Positions 1 to 11,235 of a DNA stretch of 64,000 bases are shown piece after piece. The stretch is from NCBI RefSeq assembly GCF_000165395.2, contig NW_026261571.1, positions 1,574,501 through 1,638,500 of the forward strand. Direction: 5' to 3'. Made by a program: the position numbers and the translations under genes. How positions within the stretch are numbered: position 1 is the first letter of the stretch; every line of letters starts with the position of its first letter. A model generated the notes under the pieces. The model saw only the letters and a program-made list of their open reading frames with translations, was not told where the DNA came from and did no database searches. This DNA is from Babesia bovis T2Bo (Eukaryota > Apicomplexa > Aconoidasida > Piroplasmida > Babesiidae).

Positions 1-564
1 TGGCTCCCATCGTTTTTCAACTTCTTTTTTAATGCTGGTGTATAGTTCTTTGCGTTCTTCTCTGTGCGTCTTAGTACGTGACTCTTCTTTGAACACTTCC
101 GGTAGATCCTTGTGTATCGCACGGAATTTGTTAATTAAGGTAGTATACTTCGAGTCTCCATCCGTTGATTCCGTTATCCAATCAAAAGGCCTCACATCTT
201 CATTTTCTACGTCCTCAGTAATGAGGTCCGCATCTTCTTCTTGGCGTACATATTTATCGAACTCATCACCATCGACGGGTTTACTTTTCCTAGAAGGGGC
301 CTTCTCACTTATCTGTTCATTTTTAAGGGAAACCGGTTCTTCCACATCTTCCTCGTCCGCTTCTAGACTCTCATCGAATAAACAGTTCCAAAGTTCGCCG
401 GTTCCTTCAGATTCTTCCTCGTCTTTATTTTGAAAAAACCGCCCGTATTTACGTTCGTCCTCTTCATCAAAAGCCTCACCTTCTGATATTTCTTCATCGT
501 CAATGTGTTGTTTTCTCCTACGTATCTTCTGGCGACTATCGTCGCGAATACGCCCCTTAGCCAT
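1..564 (-). CDS. UTP14-like nucleolar protein, N-terminal part (truncated by window)
   Basis: An uninterrupted reading frame of 188 codons runs from an ATG at 564 to the window edge, so the C-terminal part is missing. The protein starts with a basic stretch (AKGRIRDDSRQKIRRRK) and is then very acidic. Near the edge it has the pattern of the UTP14 core: a 'YTTLINKFRAI' segment, then 'LPEVFKEESRT', then a charged helix ending 'EVEKRWEP'. In UTP14 proteins this matches the region just before the conserved 'KW.P.V..NR.A..L.FPL' block. UTP14 belongs to the small-subunit processome and activates the helicase Dhr1 in the nucleolus. That block itself lies outside the window, so the family call rests on a partial pattern. 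It is divergent from ADA2, with a 719-bp gap between the starts. An alternative is another acidic nucleolar factor. Confidence 0.5.
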   Translation of the reverse strand, partial: MAKGRIRDDSRQKIRRRKQHIDDEEISEGEAFDEEDERKYGRFFQNKDEEESEGTGELWNCLFDESLEADEEDVEEPVSLKNEQISEKAPSRKSKPVDGDEFDKYVRQEEDADLITEDVENEDVRPFDWITESTDGDSKYTTLINKFRAIHKDLPEVFKEESRTKTHREERKELYTSIKKEVEKRWEP

Positions 565-1283
565 CGGTAACACAGTAAAGGCAGGGACAATCAACTGAAT
601 AAATATTCACAAAAGATTCTATGGACGACATGTGCGATAGTAAAAATGATGTATATATGTTTTATAAGGGTTGGCAGCAGGGCATCAATGAGCGAACCAG
701 TTCTACTTCCGTGGGCTGTACATAAATAATGCCACAAACACTATAAGTGTCAAAAAACAGTTATTAAATATATAATGCTACTATTAGCGTGATGTTGTGA
801 TTAAAATATGGCAATAAATCTAAATTTATACAACATTGGTTAATGTGTCTGTTACTTAAACATGACCCAGCAACAGACTTCTATATTGTTGCATCAATAG
901 GTATACAAGTATATGGTTTGTTTAACGTGTGTATATAAAAGTATGGATCGCATTTGTTCAATTTTAATCTTTGGAATTCCAGTAGAATTGCCATTGAGTA
1001 TTACGTCAATATATAGTATGCCTAAAGTTGTAATATTCAACATTGAGGTACGAATTAACCAACACCAGGGTTAGATTACCTTTTTGATTCATATAGTTGC
1101 GTAGTTAATAGATTGTTTCCTATATCAGAATGACACTACAAACCACGAGGCAACGTCATCACGGGCCCGTTTTCCACCTAAAAGCGCTATTTAATGTCAC
1201 CATTATGTCAGAAAAAATTTTAAAATAAATATTGATATGCCCTGTGGCGTTATTTCACAGGATGAACGGTTGATTTGATAACT
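565..1283. promoter_or_regulatory. Divergent intergenic region, UTP14-like / ADA2
   Basis: This 719-bp AT-rich gap separates two divergent start codons and must hold both promoters. I see T- and A-rich runs but no recognisable element, RNA gene or credible coding exon. Confidence 0.5.
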
Positions 1284-2897
1284 ATGGACGCGGTAGCGAA
1301 ACGTAACTTTCCTACCGCGGGGAAGGGCCGCGGCGCCGATGCTCAAGCGAAAGACGGACCTAGATCCACTGTAAAAGCGATTGGACCGTACGTACAATGC
1401 AATATATGCGGTAGACTATGTTCTCGCCGTGGTCACATAAAGTGTGCCGAGTGCAAGGAATTTCATCTTTGTGTGAAATGCTTTTCTCAAGGACTCGAGA
1501 AACCTATTGAAGATGCCCAATCTAAGTCATTTGTTCAACTTCCTGTTACTTCTGGTGCCCGGGAGCATAAAAATGACCACAAGTACACTCCTGTTGGTCC
1601 TAATGACTTTGCATTATTCACTAAAGACTGGAGTGCAGAGCAGGAGATGCTTCTGGTGGACGGTATTGCTAAGTACGGTCTGGGCAATTGGCCCGAGATT
1701 AGTGATATGGTATCAATGACTTCCGTTGGCTACAAGCCATGGGAGGAGTGCCAGCAGCATTACTACAATATATATCTCAACTCTCCCACCGCTCCATTAC
1801 CTGATATGACGAGTGTGATACACGGTCCGAATGGTGAGCCTATTCCCGTTCCTCGCAGTACTGAGGTTCCTCCGGAGGAGGATCCACAGGCGTCTCAACC
1901 CACCAAGCCTGCTAATAAGCCACAAGTTGTTGGCTACTGGCCCCTTCGGGGTGATTTTGACATTGAGTATGACAACGATGCGGAGTTAATATTAGCTGAT
2001 ATGGAGTTCAGGGCTGACGACACTCCTGAGCAGATAGAGCTCAAGCTGAAGGTCATTGAAATATATAATTCCAAGCTTGATGAACGTATTTATCGCAAAA
2101 AGATCATCATCTCTAGGGGTCTGCTTGATGCAAAAGCTCTTCAACAGAAGGAACGGCGATACACTGGGGAGGAAAAGGAGTTGTACAACATTTTGCGACC
2201 ATTCCTCAGGTTCCAAACTGTGGAAGAGCACGATTACACTGTTCGCCTACTTGTGCGTGAGCGCAAGCTTAGAACGCGTCTCTTTCAACTGATGACATGG
2301 AGGGCCCTAGGTCTTGAGAAGATTGAGGATATTTCCAAGTATGAGGACCGAATGGTGCGCATAGACGCCTACAAGGAGCAGATGAAGCATGAAGACCCCG
2401 GTCGCCGTGTTGAGCGTCGTCTTAGGAACCCTCAAGTTGATCAGGAATCGCCTACATTTGGCAGCAACAAGATGAAGTTAACCGATTTTTTGGAGGAAAA
2501 GGAAATGCAGTTCTGCGAGGCTCTTCAGTTACCACCAGTAGCATATTTCCTCGCCAAGCGTGTAATGTTGCATGAGTTGGCTTGCAACCCATCTTACACT
2601 ATAGATGACATGTGCAACGAGTTGAAGGTTGATGGTACAAAACACGGTCGTATTTTCGACTTATTATTAACGCTATCACCTCGTTGTTTGGGTGACATTC
2701 CTAACCAGGTAGCCGATCTTTCTAAGGCCACTTTGGACTCCAATGGCTTCCTGAGCAGCAACGGGATTGCTTCACAAATGGTTATGTTTTCCCCTAACAA
2801 GAACTCACAGCGCACTACACCTAACCGGGTTTTAAACTATTTCACACCTCGAGATTCGCCTACCGAGAAGATACCTAAGCAGCATAAGCCCAACTGA
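1284..2897 (+). CDS. ADA2: Transcriptional adaptor ADA2 (SAGA/GCN5 complex)
   Basis: This is a single-exon gene of 537 residues. The frame is open a little upstream, but 1284 is the first ATG. Domains in order: a ZZ zinc finger at about 36-80 (CNIC ... CAEC ... CVKC), a SANT/Myb domain at about 115-165 ([21 protein letters not shown] and the closing '[13 protein letters not shown]'), a central charged ADA2-specific region, and a C-terminal SWIRM domain at about 405-490. ADA2 holds the histone acetyltransferase GCN5 and stimulates its activity on nucleosomes in the nucleus. The domain order is exactly that of yeast and human ADA2. The protein is compact and close to yeast ADA2 in size, whereas the Plasmodium homologue is known to be much larger. 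No frame breaks are seen. Confidence 0.95.
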   Translation: MDAVAKRNFPTAGKGRGADAQAKDGPRSTVKAIGPYVQCNICGRLCSRRGHIKCAECKEFHLCVKCFSQGLEKPIEDAQSKSFVQLPVTSGAREHKNDHKYTPVGPNDFALFTKDWSAEQEMLLVDGIAKYGLGNWPEISDMVSMTSVGYKPWEECQQHYYNIYLNSPTAPLPDMTSVIHGPNGEPIPVPRSTEVPPEEDPQASQPTKPANKPQVVGYWPLRGDFDIEYDNDAELILADMEFRADDTPEQIELKLKVIEIYNSKLDERIYRKKIIISRGLLDAKALQQKERRYTGEEKELYNILRPFLRFQTVEEHDYTVRLLVRERKLRTRLFQLMTWRALGLEKIEDISKYEDRMVRIDAYKEQMKHEDPGRRVERRLRNPQVDQESPTFGSNKMKLTDFLEEKEMQFCEALQLPPVAYFLAKRVMLHELACNPSYTIDDMCNELKVDGTKHGRIFDLLLTLSPRCLGDIPNQVADLSKATLDSNGFLSSNGIASQMVMFSPNKNSQRTTPNRVLNYFTPRDSPTEKIPKQHKPN

Positions 2898-3670
2898 GGC
2901 TATATTAAATAGGTCTAACCTAAATTAATGCTGATCTACATTTTACAGGTGTATATCATACTTGCATATATTGTACATATAGTCCATACACTCGAATGAT
3001 ATTTATTGGCATAGTGGGACATTTATATGATTTATCAACAGTACATGTCTATTTAATCATTTAGCAAAAATAGAGTTAGTTAGGATACCACTATAAAAGA
3101 TTCTTGTGATATAAAATGTAATTAATCACTAGACAGGCGTTGTGTCATTGTCAAACATCAGGCTGACAAAATGTTCATTACATAGCAAGACTGTGAGCTG
3201 CAAAATAACAATGATTTTAGAACTAATCTTATAGATTTATATGTAGTGAATGAATTCTAACCATAAGGCATCTAATCATCCTATATGGTACGTCAGCCAG
3301 TTATGTTACACTGCTTCACTGAATTCCCTAGATAAACATGCTACACATATGAAGTCTTACATCTGAGATATTTTAACATCGTAGTTGGCAGTTGAGTTGC
3401 TAAGCAATGGTGTGCCAAGTCCAGTGCCTCATATGAGGCAATCTACAGCAATATATTAACCATTAAGCCTTCATAATAAATCATAGACATTATACATCCC
3501 ATGGATTGTTATCGTTGGGATGTTGATTATATATTAACAATAGTTAGATTCAAATAAACGGTGAACTAATACATCGGATGTGCAACCATTTCTTCGTAGC
3601 TTTTGTATCTCATCAACGTCACATCAGAAATAAAGATGCACATGCTATATAATACGTGGTATTACTGAAT
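2898..3670. other. Intergenic region, nothing recognised
   Basis: About 770 bp of AT-rich DNA between two genes on the same strand. It should hold the ADA2 3' UTR and the promoter of the next gene. I found no RNA gene, repeat or credible exon. Confidence 0.5.
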
Positions 3671-4182
3671 ATGGCGCGTTCCACCAACGCCCTTATTGCG
3701 CAACAGTGTTCCATAATTAATGGCGGCGTACCGCGGGGTGGAAAGAGAAAATTTAACAATATAATTGCGGAGCAATTGTTGTCACTAAATAATAGTGATA
3801 GTCTCAATGTATATGACCCTCGTGTTGAGCGGTGGCCATCAGAATCGCAACCAGTGACTCGCAGCGAGCGTCCGAAGGCGCCGGCACCAAGGCCTCAAAA
3901 GAAGGCATCAACGGCTTCATCTAAGTCGAGTAACAGTAATTTTTTGCAACTACTAACGGGGGACGCGGTTTCTGAGGGAACTGCGTCTATGAGCGCGCAG
4001 TCAAGGTGAGGTCCTTTTCTATGTTTTACACGTAGTATTACAGATTACGTCAACAGATAGCGCAGACATATGTAATGAAGTGCCTTGGAGGCTTTAAATA
4101 TTTGGAAGGCAATTCATTTGACAATTTTGTTGTCGCGACTCTCCCGCGTCATGACCCTCTTAGCAATTTTAAACCCACTTAG
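3671..4182 (+). CDS. Conserved-looking protein of unknown function, 157 aa, two exons
   Basis: Exons are 3671-4005 and 4044-4182. Without splicing the frame stops at 4007-4009. Removing a 38-nt intron (AG|GTGAGG ... TTACAG, 4006-4043) restores a frame that continues for another 46 codons to TAG. The first half is low in complexity, rich in Ser, Pro, Lys and Asn, with a glycine- and basic-rich start. The second half looks folded: it begins RLRQQIAQTYVMKCLGGFKY and contains 'NSFDNFVVATLPRHDPLSN' near the end. I do not recognise a family. The intron has the size and borders typical of this window, which supports a real gene. It lies 145 bp upstream of RPC6 on the same strand. Confidence 0.75.
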
Positions 4183-4327
4183 CTACATTTACAGTGTCGG
4201 TGTTAATACACTACACACATGTTCTGTTGTAACTGTTAGTAAATATCGCAAAATATGCCGTTTAGTTGCTTATAATGGGCTGATATTGTTTAAGCATAGC
4301 TTCCGACACACCTAACAACTGATAGAT

Positions 4328-5459
4328 ATGGCTCTTTCCAGGGAAGAGGCTGAAATAGTGTATAAGCTATGCTTAGAGAACGACGGCATATTTACGGAAG
4401 AGATTTTCGGCCGACACATCGCAAAGTTCAGGCACTCGATACAACATGGTCTAGTGTCCAACTCCCTTGACTTCATCAATTTCTTGAAACTACTAAAAGG
4501 TTCCAGGAATTATAGCTTCCATCAAGATGCTGAGGGACGGAAATACGTTAAATTACGTGACAGTGTCTCAAGACAGCAAGTTTCACGGCTACATGATCTT
4601 GAGTATGCCGTATTTTGCGCAATAGAAACTGCTGGAGATCGTGGTATATGGACTGCTGACATTAAGAAGATATGCGAGATCACTGTAAGTCATCGATTAG
4701 CTGTGTATATATAGTTGTAGGGCAATCAGTTGACTAGATCATTGAAGGTGTTGCTTGAGCAGCACGGTTTGGTAAAGCAGGTAACCAACGTTCACCAGAA
4801 GAGCCGTAAACTTTATATGCTATTTAACGTGAAACCTGCTAGAGAGGTGAGATATAATGTCTGGGATATAATGGTGACAGCTTACTGGAGGATCGTTCTA
4901 CTTTAATGGCGAGTTTAATGAAATGCTTGTTGAGGTAGGTAGTATACTGTCTCACGGACACAGTAGCGCATATAATATTTGTAAAATGGATACTCCAAAA
5001 ATGTTAACATTGTACCACAATGTATATTATTTCTATTTATTACAGCATATACAAGAGCAAGTTGGAGCTTATCTGGCAAAGTACCAGGGATCTTCTCTTT
5101 CTCAAATTACTAACTTCCTAAAAACATCTGACAAAATCAGCGGGGTTAGTTGATATTCTGTGATCTATAGATACTATAGGAAGTTTTAGAAGAGGATGTG
5201 CTATCGATCATACAAATATTGATTTTAGAAGAAAAGGTGTATAGTGCACCAACAGCATCTGGCGACAGTATATATATCGTAAGTGCCAATATTTTGTTTT
5301 CCATCGCTTCAGTGGGCTGGTAGCGCCAACGTGAACTTTGCCAGCAAGGCCTTTGGTGCTCCATGCTTCAAGTGTGACGTGGCAATGTCATGTCACTTGG
5401 GTAAAGAGAATGAATTATGCCCATCCAAATGCACATATCTTAACCAGTGGTTAGGATAA
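4328..5459 (+). CDS. RPC6: RNA polymerase III subunit RPC6 (RPC34/POLR3F), six exons
   Basis: Exons: 4328-4684, 4721-4846, 4881-4934, 5046-5144, 5180-5278, 5313-5459. All junctions fall between codons, giving 293 residues, slightly shorter than human or yeast (about 316). RPC6 is part of the RPC3-RPC6-RPC7 subcomplex that opens promoter DNA for Pol III. Seen directly: winged-helix segments, the block 'DRGIWTADIKKICEIT' followed by 'LTRSLKVLLEQHGLVKQV', the 'TGGSFYFNGEFNEMLVE' motif spread over short exon 3, and a C-terminal cysteine set (Cys263, 266, 272, 281, 285) ending near TYLNQWLG. In human RPC6 the matching cysteines bind a 4Fe-4S cluster. Intron lengths are 36, 34, 111, 35 and 34 nt. 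It converges on PRP2, 138 bp away. Confidence 0.93.
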
Positions 5460-5597
5460 GTGCAACGTAGTTACTAGATGTTAACAACACATACCGTGGC
5501 ATATAGTCATCAACTATGCAGCTTTCAGTAATGTTTTATCACAGAGTATAGTCATAATACTTCACTTAGCTATTTTACCATGTTATGACCATTAGGT

Positions 5598-8428
5598 CTA
5601 AGACTTCATTTTCGGCATTTTCTTAGTACCCTGGATCGCAGGGTGATCACTGGAATAATAGTGCGGAGCTAATTGTGATAGCCATTCCGGCCTGATTTGG
5701 GCGACTATTCGCATATATTGCCTTGTAGTCATTACAAGGTCAGTGTAAACTACGCATTGAGCATCCTGGTCAAATAAAGACGATTGGGGATGGATATCGA
5801 CGTTCTGCGGATTCTTTAGAGTGCGGTATGACGCATTGTTCTTAGGCCCGCTTCTAACTGCAGCTTGAGTAAAAAGTCCGGCGGTAACGGCCATCAATAT
5901 TGCGTCAGTGTCATTGCAATTGGAAATGACTTCAACCTCTACACGTTTCATTAGCTCCACTAACTGCTCACGGATATCACGAGCACGCCTCAACGACTTG
6001 TGCTGCACAAAATTCTCGTAACACCAAGCTACACTAAAATCCGTATCCTCCCATTGGTTGTATACATTCATCAGTACCAGGTGGTCACCCCCAACTCTAA
6101 AGAAGTTTTTATGAGCATTATCTGCGTGCAACTGCTTGTCCTTGGGGCGGTAGAAAATGTTATTCCCTACACCGAGCATTGCACATATAGTTATAATTTC
6201 GTTAGAACACTTGTACTTCTCCGACGCCAGGAGCATCTTGCTGTATGTAGGATCCATAGGGAGTTCAGCCATACGACGGCCAGTGCGTGTAAGCTCGCCT
6301 TTGTCGTTCAGCGCACCTAGTGCGTAGATCAACTCCAAAGCCTTTATCAGGGTTTCTGGAGCTGGCGGATCCATGAAATCAAAGTTTATCAAATCGTCAA
6401 TGCCAAGCGCTTTGAGGCTAAGGACCACATGTGCCAAATTAGACCTCTGTATCTCAGGGTCGTTCACATCGTCCATCTCTTTTTCATAAGAGAACTTTGT
6501 ATAGAGCCTGAAGCAGTGGCCGGGACGAACACGACCAGCTCTACCAGTGCGTTGATTAGCAGATGCCTTGGAACAAGGTACAGTAACCAAAGATTCCATA
6601 CCTGTCTTGGGACTGTAGCTATTCATCTTGCAAAAACCACAGTCAATAACATAGACAATCTCGTTAAGCGTGATGGATGTCTCGGCAATGTTCGTGGCCA
6701 AAATGGCCTTGCGAGCATTGGGAGGGGTAGGTTCAAATATCTTTGCCTGCATATCACTTGGCAATGTTGCATATACCGGAAGGACAATAAGCTCACGCAT
6801 GTCCTTACCACGGTTACGAAGACGATTCTGAAGTTCTTCCTGGACCTCCTCAATCTCCTGTTGTCCTGGTAGAAATACTAAAATATCACCCAAAGGTTGG
6901 GTTATATGTATCTGCAATACGGTTATAACAGACGCGTCCAAGAAGTTAGCTTCAGGTGCCTTAGTATAGTATATCTGCACTGGAAATCTACGCCCCGGAA
7001 TGCGGAATATGGGAGCATGGTCAAAATATAGAGCAAACTTCTCAGCCTCCAAGGTAGCAGATGCAACTATTAACCTGAAATCATCACGATAGCGACATAG
7101 ATCCTTGACCAGGCCGAATATAATGTCGGTATGTACCGTGCGCTCATGAGCCTCGTCGATCATCATTACCGAATAACTCGATAAATCAGGTTCAGTCATC
7201 ATTTCACGTAATAGCATACCATCAGTCATGTACTTGACCACAGTCTGGTTGCTCGTACAATCCTCAAAACGGATACTGTAGCCCACTTCTTGACCAAGTT
7301 TAGTGCCTACCTCCTGAGCTACCCTAGTTGCAACAGACATTGCTGCCACCCGCCTCGGTTGTGTACAACCAATCTTGCCAGCCTTTCCATAACCGACCTC
7401 ATACAAATATTGTGGTATCTGCGTTGTCTTACCACTACCAGTTTCACCAACCACTACTAATATGGGATGGTTGCGAACGGCTGCGAGCAGCTCATGACGA
7501 TAACCGTATATTGGGAGACGGCAACGCTCCTCAAGCAGCTTGCGATGTTCCTTACGCTGCTTCCTTCGCTGTTTAGCTAAAATGCGATCGGCAAATGTTT
7601 TACGCTTCCTAGTGGACGCTGTTGAGTCGGACAACTCATCGTCGGATTCTGAATCCTCGTAGTCACTTGAGTCAGAGCCAGTTTCAAATACAGCTGCCAC
7701 GGGGTTAACACCAATGGCTTTAGTGTCAAACTCCGGAGGCATCTCACCAGATTGATAGTCACTACCAACGAATTCTATAGTTCCATCAATACCAATAAGG
7801 CCTGGAATATTTCCGGGGACTTGCATAGGAGCTAAGCCATGACTACCAAGATCCACGGCACTGCGATTGGCGGTGGCTGATCCACCAAGCTTCATCTGCT
7901 GAGTTTCCCAGGTTTGACCATCGTCCAAGACAGGTTCAGACTGTTTGTACACTTGACGACGCTTAAGCACTTCAAGGCGCTGATTTGTGTCCTCGTCATA
8001 CGAGTCTGGCATGACGTAAGTGCTGATATCAGCAGTGCGAGAAGCCATTGTAGTCTTGGCAAATTCCACAGTGTTTTTTTCAAATTCCAAGGTCTTGTGA
8101 GCGACATCGTCCTTCACACCCTTGTATAAAATTTCCTTCTCGCCAAGAGCACGTTCAGCAAGTTCTAGGCGGTCAACCTCTCGGTTAACGAGGTACTGCC
8201 TACGGGCCTCGATACGCATACGCTCCATATACTCAGCATTGTTGCGCATATCTATATTTCGCCCCTTTGAAGCCTCAAAAGCAAGCTCAGCTTGACGTAA
8301 GATCTCAAGCTCAGCCGGATCCAGGCCATCTGGAGCAGTTTTAAATATGGATGCAATGACTTACCTTTACTGTCGACGGCGCCATCCTCTTGCTTTTCGG
8401 GGTGGTCAGTTTCTTTACGGTCTCCCAT
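5598..8428 (-). CDS. PRP2: DEAH-box splicing helicase PRP2/DHX16, two exons
   Basis: Exon 1 is 8428-8365 (21 codons plus one base); after a 35-nt intron (8364-8330), exon 2 runs 8329-5598. The product is 931 residues. It has a charged helical N-terminal region, then the helicase core: Walker [10 protein letters not shown] near residue 317, DEAH near 412, SAT, and the QRTGRAGR motif, followed by the winged-helix, ratchet and OB-fold region of DEAH/RHA helicases. The N-terminal pattern ([20 protein letters not shown], then '[11 protein letters not shown]'-like text) fits PRP2/DHX16 better than PRP16, PRP22 or PRP43. PRP2 remodels the activated spliceosome before the first transesterification, using ATP. 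Using only the large exon would lose the first 48 residues. It is divergent from DIM1, another spliceosomal gene. Confidence 0.92.
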
Positions 8429-9100
8429 CGGATAAACCAATCTCGCTTATGGTTCGTGGAAACACTTCAATAACATATTAGACATATAAGCAGTGATTTA
8501 CATGGCTTAGATGATATAGCAGCAATACAGATATGGCTTAGATATACATACCGTATATATGAGCGAATCGTATTCACAAATGATTGTTTAAAGCTAAAGT
8601 ACAACTATTACATCAGTACGAAATAGCGCAAAATACAATATGTAAGCAAGCCAAACGTTTCTTATGTAATGGACACATATATTCACTACCCGTATAGACT
8701 TCTGCATGAATTGTATTAATACACCTGCCTTCCTAGAAGATCATATAGCAAGAATCAGCCAACATTATACCAGATGGCATAACCTTTGATATTGTATTAC
8801 CATTTATAAAAATATATGGTGTGTTTTGCGACATATCCATCCCAGGTTGGTTTAATCCAGAGCATTAAATGATGATATGATATTGAGGGTAATGCCCGTT
8901 GGGTATAAATGTACTTTTACCCTACCTCAATAGGCACAAATATGTTACACATAGTCATTATAGGCATATTAATAAATGAATAAGCCATTGTATATTGTAT
9001 CGATGCACGCCTAGGGGATTTTGTTGTTATATGGGTGCTTGAACAAAGCCGAGATTCCACCTCGAATATCAATAATTTGCTATCAACGAATGCAGCAAAA
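8429..9100. promoter_or_regulatory. Divergent intergenic region, PRP2 / DIM1
   Basis: This 672-bp AT-rich gap lies between the start codons of two spliceosomal genes on opposite strands and should drive both. I see no motif I can name. Confidence 0.45.
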
Positions 9101-9963
9101 ATGTCTTATATGCTTCAACATTTAAGGTCTGGCTGGGCTGTGGTAAGGAATTCTGTTTTGAATCTTAATTGTCATAGGACCAAGCAATTGTGACAGAGGA
9201 AGAACGATTGGTGGTAAGGATATTTGACATGGTTTAATCCTTTAGTGTATTAGATTCGGACATGACTACAACCCAGAATGCATTAAAATGGATGAAGTGC
9301 TATACAAGGTAGCAGATGACGTAAAGAACTTTTGCGTAATATACTTGGTAAGTATTAGTACGATTCTCCTTTTGGTCCAACGGAATCGAAGTTCTTATTT
9401 ACGCAATGGTTAATATATCAACGTTTAATATTCTGCAGGTTGATATCACCGAGGTACCAGACTTCAACGGAATGTATGAGCTGTATGATCCCGTTTCGGT
9501 CATGTTTTTCTATCGGTATGTCATAAGCATATATAGCACATATATCACAGCAACAAACACATGATGATCGACCTCGGTACAGGAAACAACAATAAGATCA
9601 ACTGGGCGTTGAACAACAAACAAGAATTGATAGATATCATGGAAACCATCTTCCGAGGAGCACGCAAAGGTATGTATATATGTTGAGATGCATGTTATCT
9701 CCTAAATATGTAAATATCCATTTGTTTCCTCCCATGTGCTACTGAAGACCCTCGGCACAAATTCGAGTGCCATCGTGATTTGTTTGGATAGTACAAAAGT
9801 TCAAAATTATATGAGATCCATCCTGAGAAGTACATATGCAGTTTTGTTTGATTCCTACTTGATGGATTAATTTATACAATTGAATTTTGTTTGCCCACAC
9901 ACCATCGCAGGCAGGGGGTTGGTGATCTCTCCCAAGGACTACTCCACCAAGTATAAGTATTAA
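9101..9963 (+). CDS. DIM1: U5 snRNP thioredoxin-like protein DIM1 (TXNL4A), six exons
   Basis: Exons: 9101-9142, 9178-9213, 9246-9347, 9439-9515, 9551-9669, 9911-9963. Joining them gives exactly 142 residues, the same length as the human protein, and near-identity to DIM1 throughout. It opens MSYMLQHLRSGWAVDQAI and contains 'IYLVDITEVPDFNGMYELYD', 'NKHMMIDLGTGNNNKINWA' and the C-terminus 'SPKDYSTKYKY'. DIM1 (15-kDa U5/tri-snRNP protein, Dib1 in yeast) has a thioredoxin fold without the redox cysteine pair. It blocks premature activation of the pre-catalytic spliceosome. Introns are 35, 32, 91, 35 and 241 nt; two split codons. The longest uninterrupted exon codes for only about 40 residues, so this gene is invisible to long-ORF searches. 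Confidence 0.97.
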
Positions 9964-10171
9964 CAACGGCCTACCACACATATTTTATACGGTCAATCGT
10001 GTGGTAGGTGGGCAGCGCTCTACTAGACAAGGTTTATACACACGTAAATGAGCAGATGAACGCCCAAGTTGCCAAATCACTTTACTCTATCCAAATATGA
10101 TAATTGTCAACCTCCCAATGAACAAGGGTCTTATTCGTTATCGCTATATGATGCAACATTGATGGGTTAAG

Positions 10172-10987
10172 ATGAACAACCGAGAAGACTTACGTAACGG
10201 TGTAAAGCTCAACAAGAGCAACCCTTCCAAGCAAAGCTCAGAACGACCACAAAATCGGTCAATTTGGGATAAAATCGCAAAGCTGGAACAACGGGAGCTC
10301 TGTCTTGAATGCGAACATCGACGCTGGAAAACAAACGTGATACAGGTATGCGAAACATGTGCCAAAGGTCTACCATCATTGAAATGCTGCCACTGCAAAA
10401 TAAGTTACGTCAACCACAAGTACTGCTTCAAGGCATCAAACATATATAATCGGGAGATGTGTATGTCATGCGCTTCTAACTGGGCCACGTACAATAATGA
10501 ACCTAAACTTTGTCGGTTCTGTAACCAGTGGTCAGCATGGCGCTCTACATCGGAATGTGACCGCTGCCGTGACTTACTAGAGAAGTACGGACAACCAAGT
10601 AACTGTGAATCATGTAATAACAATGCAGCTTTTGACCGAGGGGAATCTGCACGTAAACGTGTCAATGACCTGAAACTGTGTTTCCTCTGCACTTGCAACT
10701 ACAAGCAAAATGACTATTACAACCGAAAATTAATGAAAAAGATGAACATAGATACTTCAGAGAGGTCAACAGAGGACGTTAACACCGATCAACCATCATC
10801 TGCTCGAGATATGGAGGATTCGCCTTTATTCCCCGAAAAGGTTCAAAGCGCTAACAACGGCAATACCGCTCGTACTTTGGAACAAGAACTAAAGGAGCTA
10901 AAAGATGCTTACAACACACTTAAGAAAAAATATGCTAAGCTGAAAGATGAGAACATAAGTCTTAGGAAAAGAGTAAAGATGAAATGA
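10172..10987 (+). CDS. FAM76-like cysteine-rich, coiled-coil protein
   Basis: A single-exon gene of 271 residues from ATG 10172. The first 190 residues carry regularly spaced CxxC pairs (CLEC, CETC, CCHC, CMSC, CRFC, CDRC, CESC, CFLC), followed by an acidic linker and a C-terminal coiled coil (about 228-271). The order and text match the FAM76 family: 'ECDRCRDLLEKYGQPSNCES', then 'AAFDRG', then 'KLCFLCTCNYK'. In animals, FAM76B is a nuclear-speckle protein linked to NF-kappa-B and hnRNP regulation; its biochemical role is poorly known. A role in Babesia cannot be inferred beyond zinc binding and likely nuclear location. An N-terminal extension of about 40 basic residues precedes the first CxxC. 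It follows DIM1 by 208 bp on the same strand. Confidence 0.75.
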   Translation: MNNREDLRNGVKLNKSNPSKQSSERPQNRSIWDKIAKLEQRELCLECEHRRWKTNVIQVCETCAKGLPSLKCCHCKISYVNHKYCFKASNIYNREMCMSCASNWATYNNEPKLCRFCNQWSAWRSTSECDRCRDLLEKYGQPSNCESCNNNAAFDRGESARKRVNDLKLCFLCTCNYKQNDYYNRKLMKKMNIDTSERSTEDVNTDQPSSARDMEDSPLFPEKVQSANNGNTARTLEQELKELKDAYNTLKKKYAKLKDENISLRKRVKMK

Positions 10988-11082
10988 CTCTTGTCCTGGG
11001 ACAACAGTATTATCAGACCTGATGTATAATATATGCAGTAAATTTTAATGAGCAATAAATTAAAACAACTAGACATTGTAGT

Positions 11083-11235
11083 TCATGCCGTAGTTCCATA
11101 GTAATGGACTTGTAGAGCGCTGTTATTAATCCATTGCTCAACATGGGCAAAGGCCTCTATAATGTCTTGCTTAAGTGCAACACGCTCATAATCTAACGCT
11201 TGCCCAAACAATAGAGCTAAAGGGAGTAATTTCAT
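11083..11235 (-). CDS. Small ORF (50 aa) overlapping the CDC45 stop codon
   Basis: The ATG at 11235 overlaps the CDC45 TGA (11234-11232) as ATGA, in the -1 frame. It encodes 50 residues with a hydrophobic start (MKLLPLALLFGQAL) and a helical, charged middle. Such overlap is a bacterial style of arrangement and would be odd here. It may instead be an alternative C-terminal exon of CDC45: splicing from AG-flanked GTAGTG near 11255 to TTTAG at about 11213 would join it in frame. It could also be chance, as the ORF is short. No family recognised. Confidence 0.25.
   Translation of the reverse strand: MKLLPLALLFGQALDYERVALKQDIIEAFAHVEQWINNSALQVHYYGTTA

Noticed and set aside
32..433. Serine-rich 133-codon plus-strand frame
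   Set aside because: It is antisense to the acidic UTP14-like frame; Ser-rich readings are the usual mirror of Glu/Asp-rich coding DNA.
4085..4315. 76-codon plus-strand frame
   Set aside because: Starts at a non-ATG codon and overlaps the second exon of the 157-residue gene in another frame; the spliced model explains the region better.
6429..6872. 147-codon plus-strand frame
   Set aside because: Lies wholly antisense to the PRP2 helicase core and has no recognisable features.
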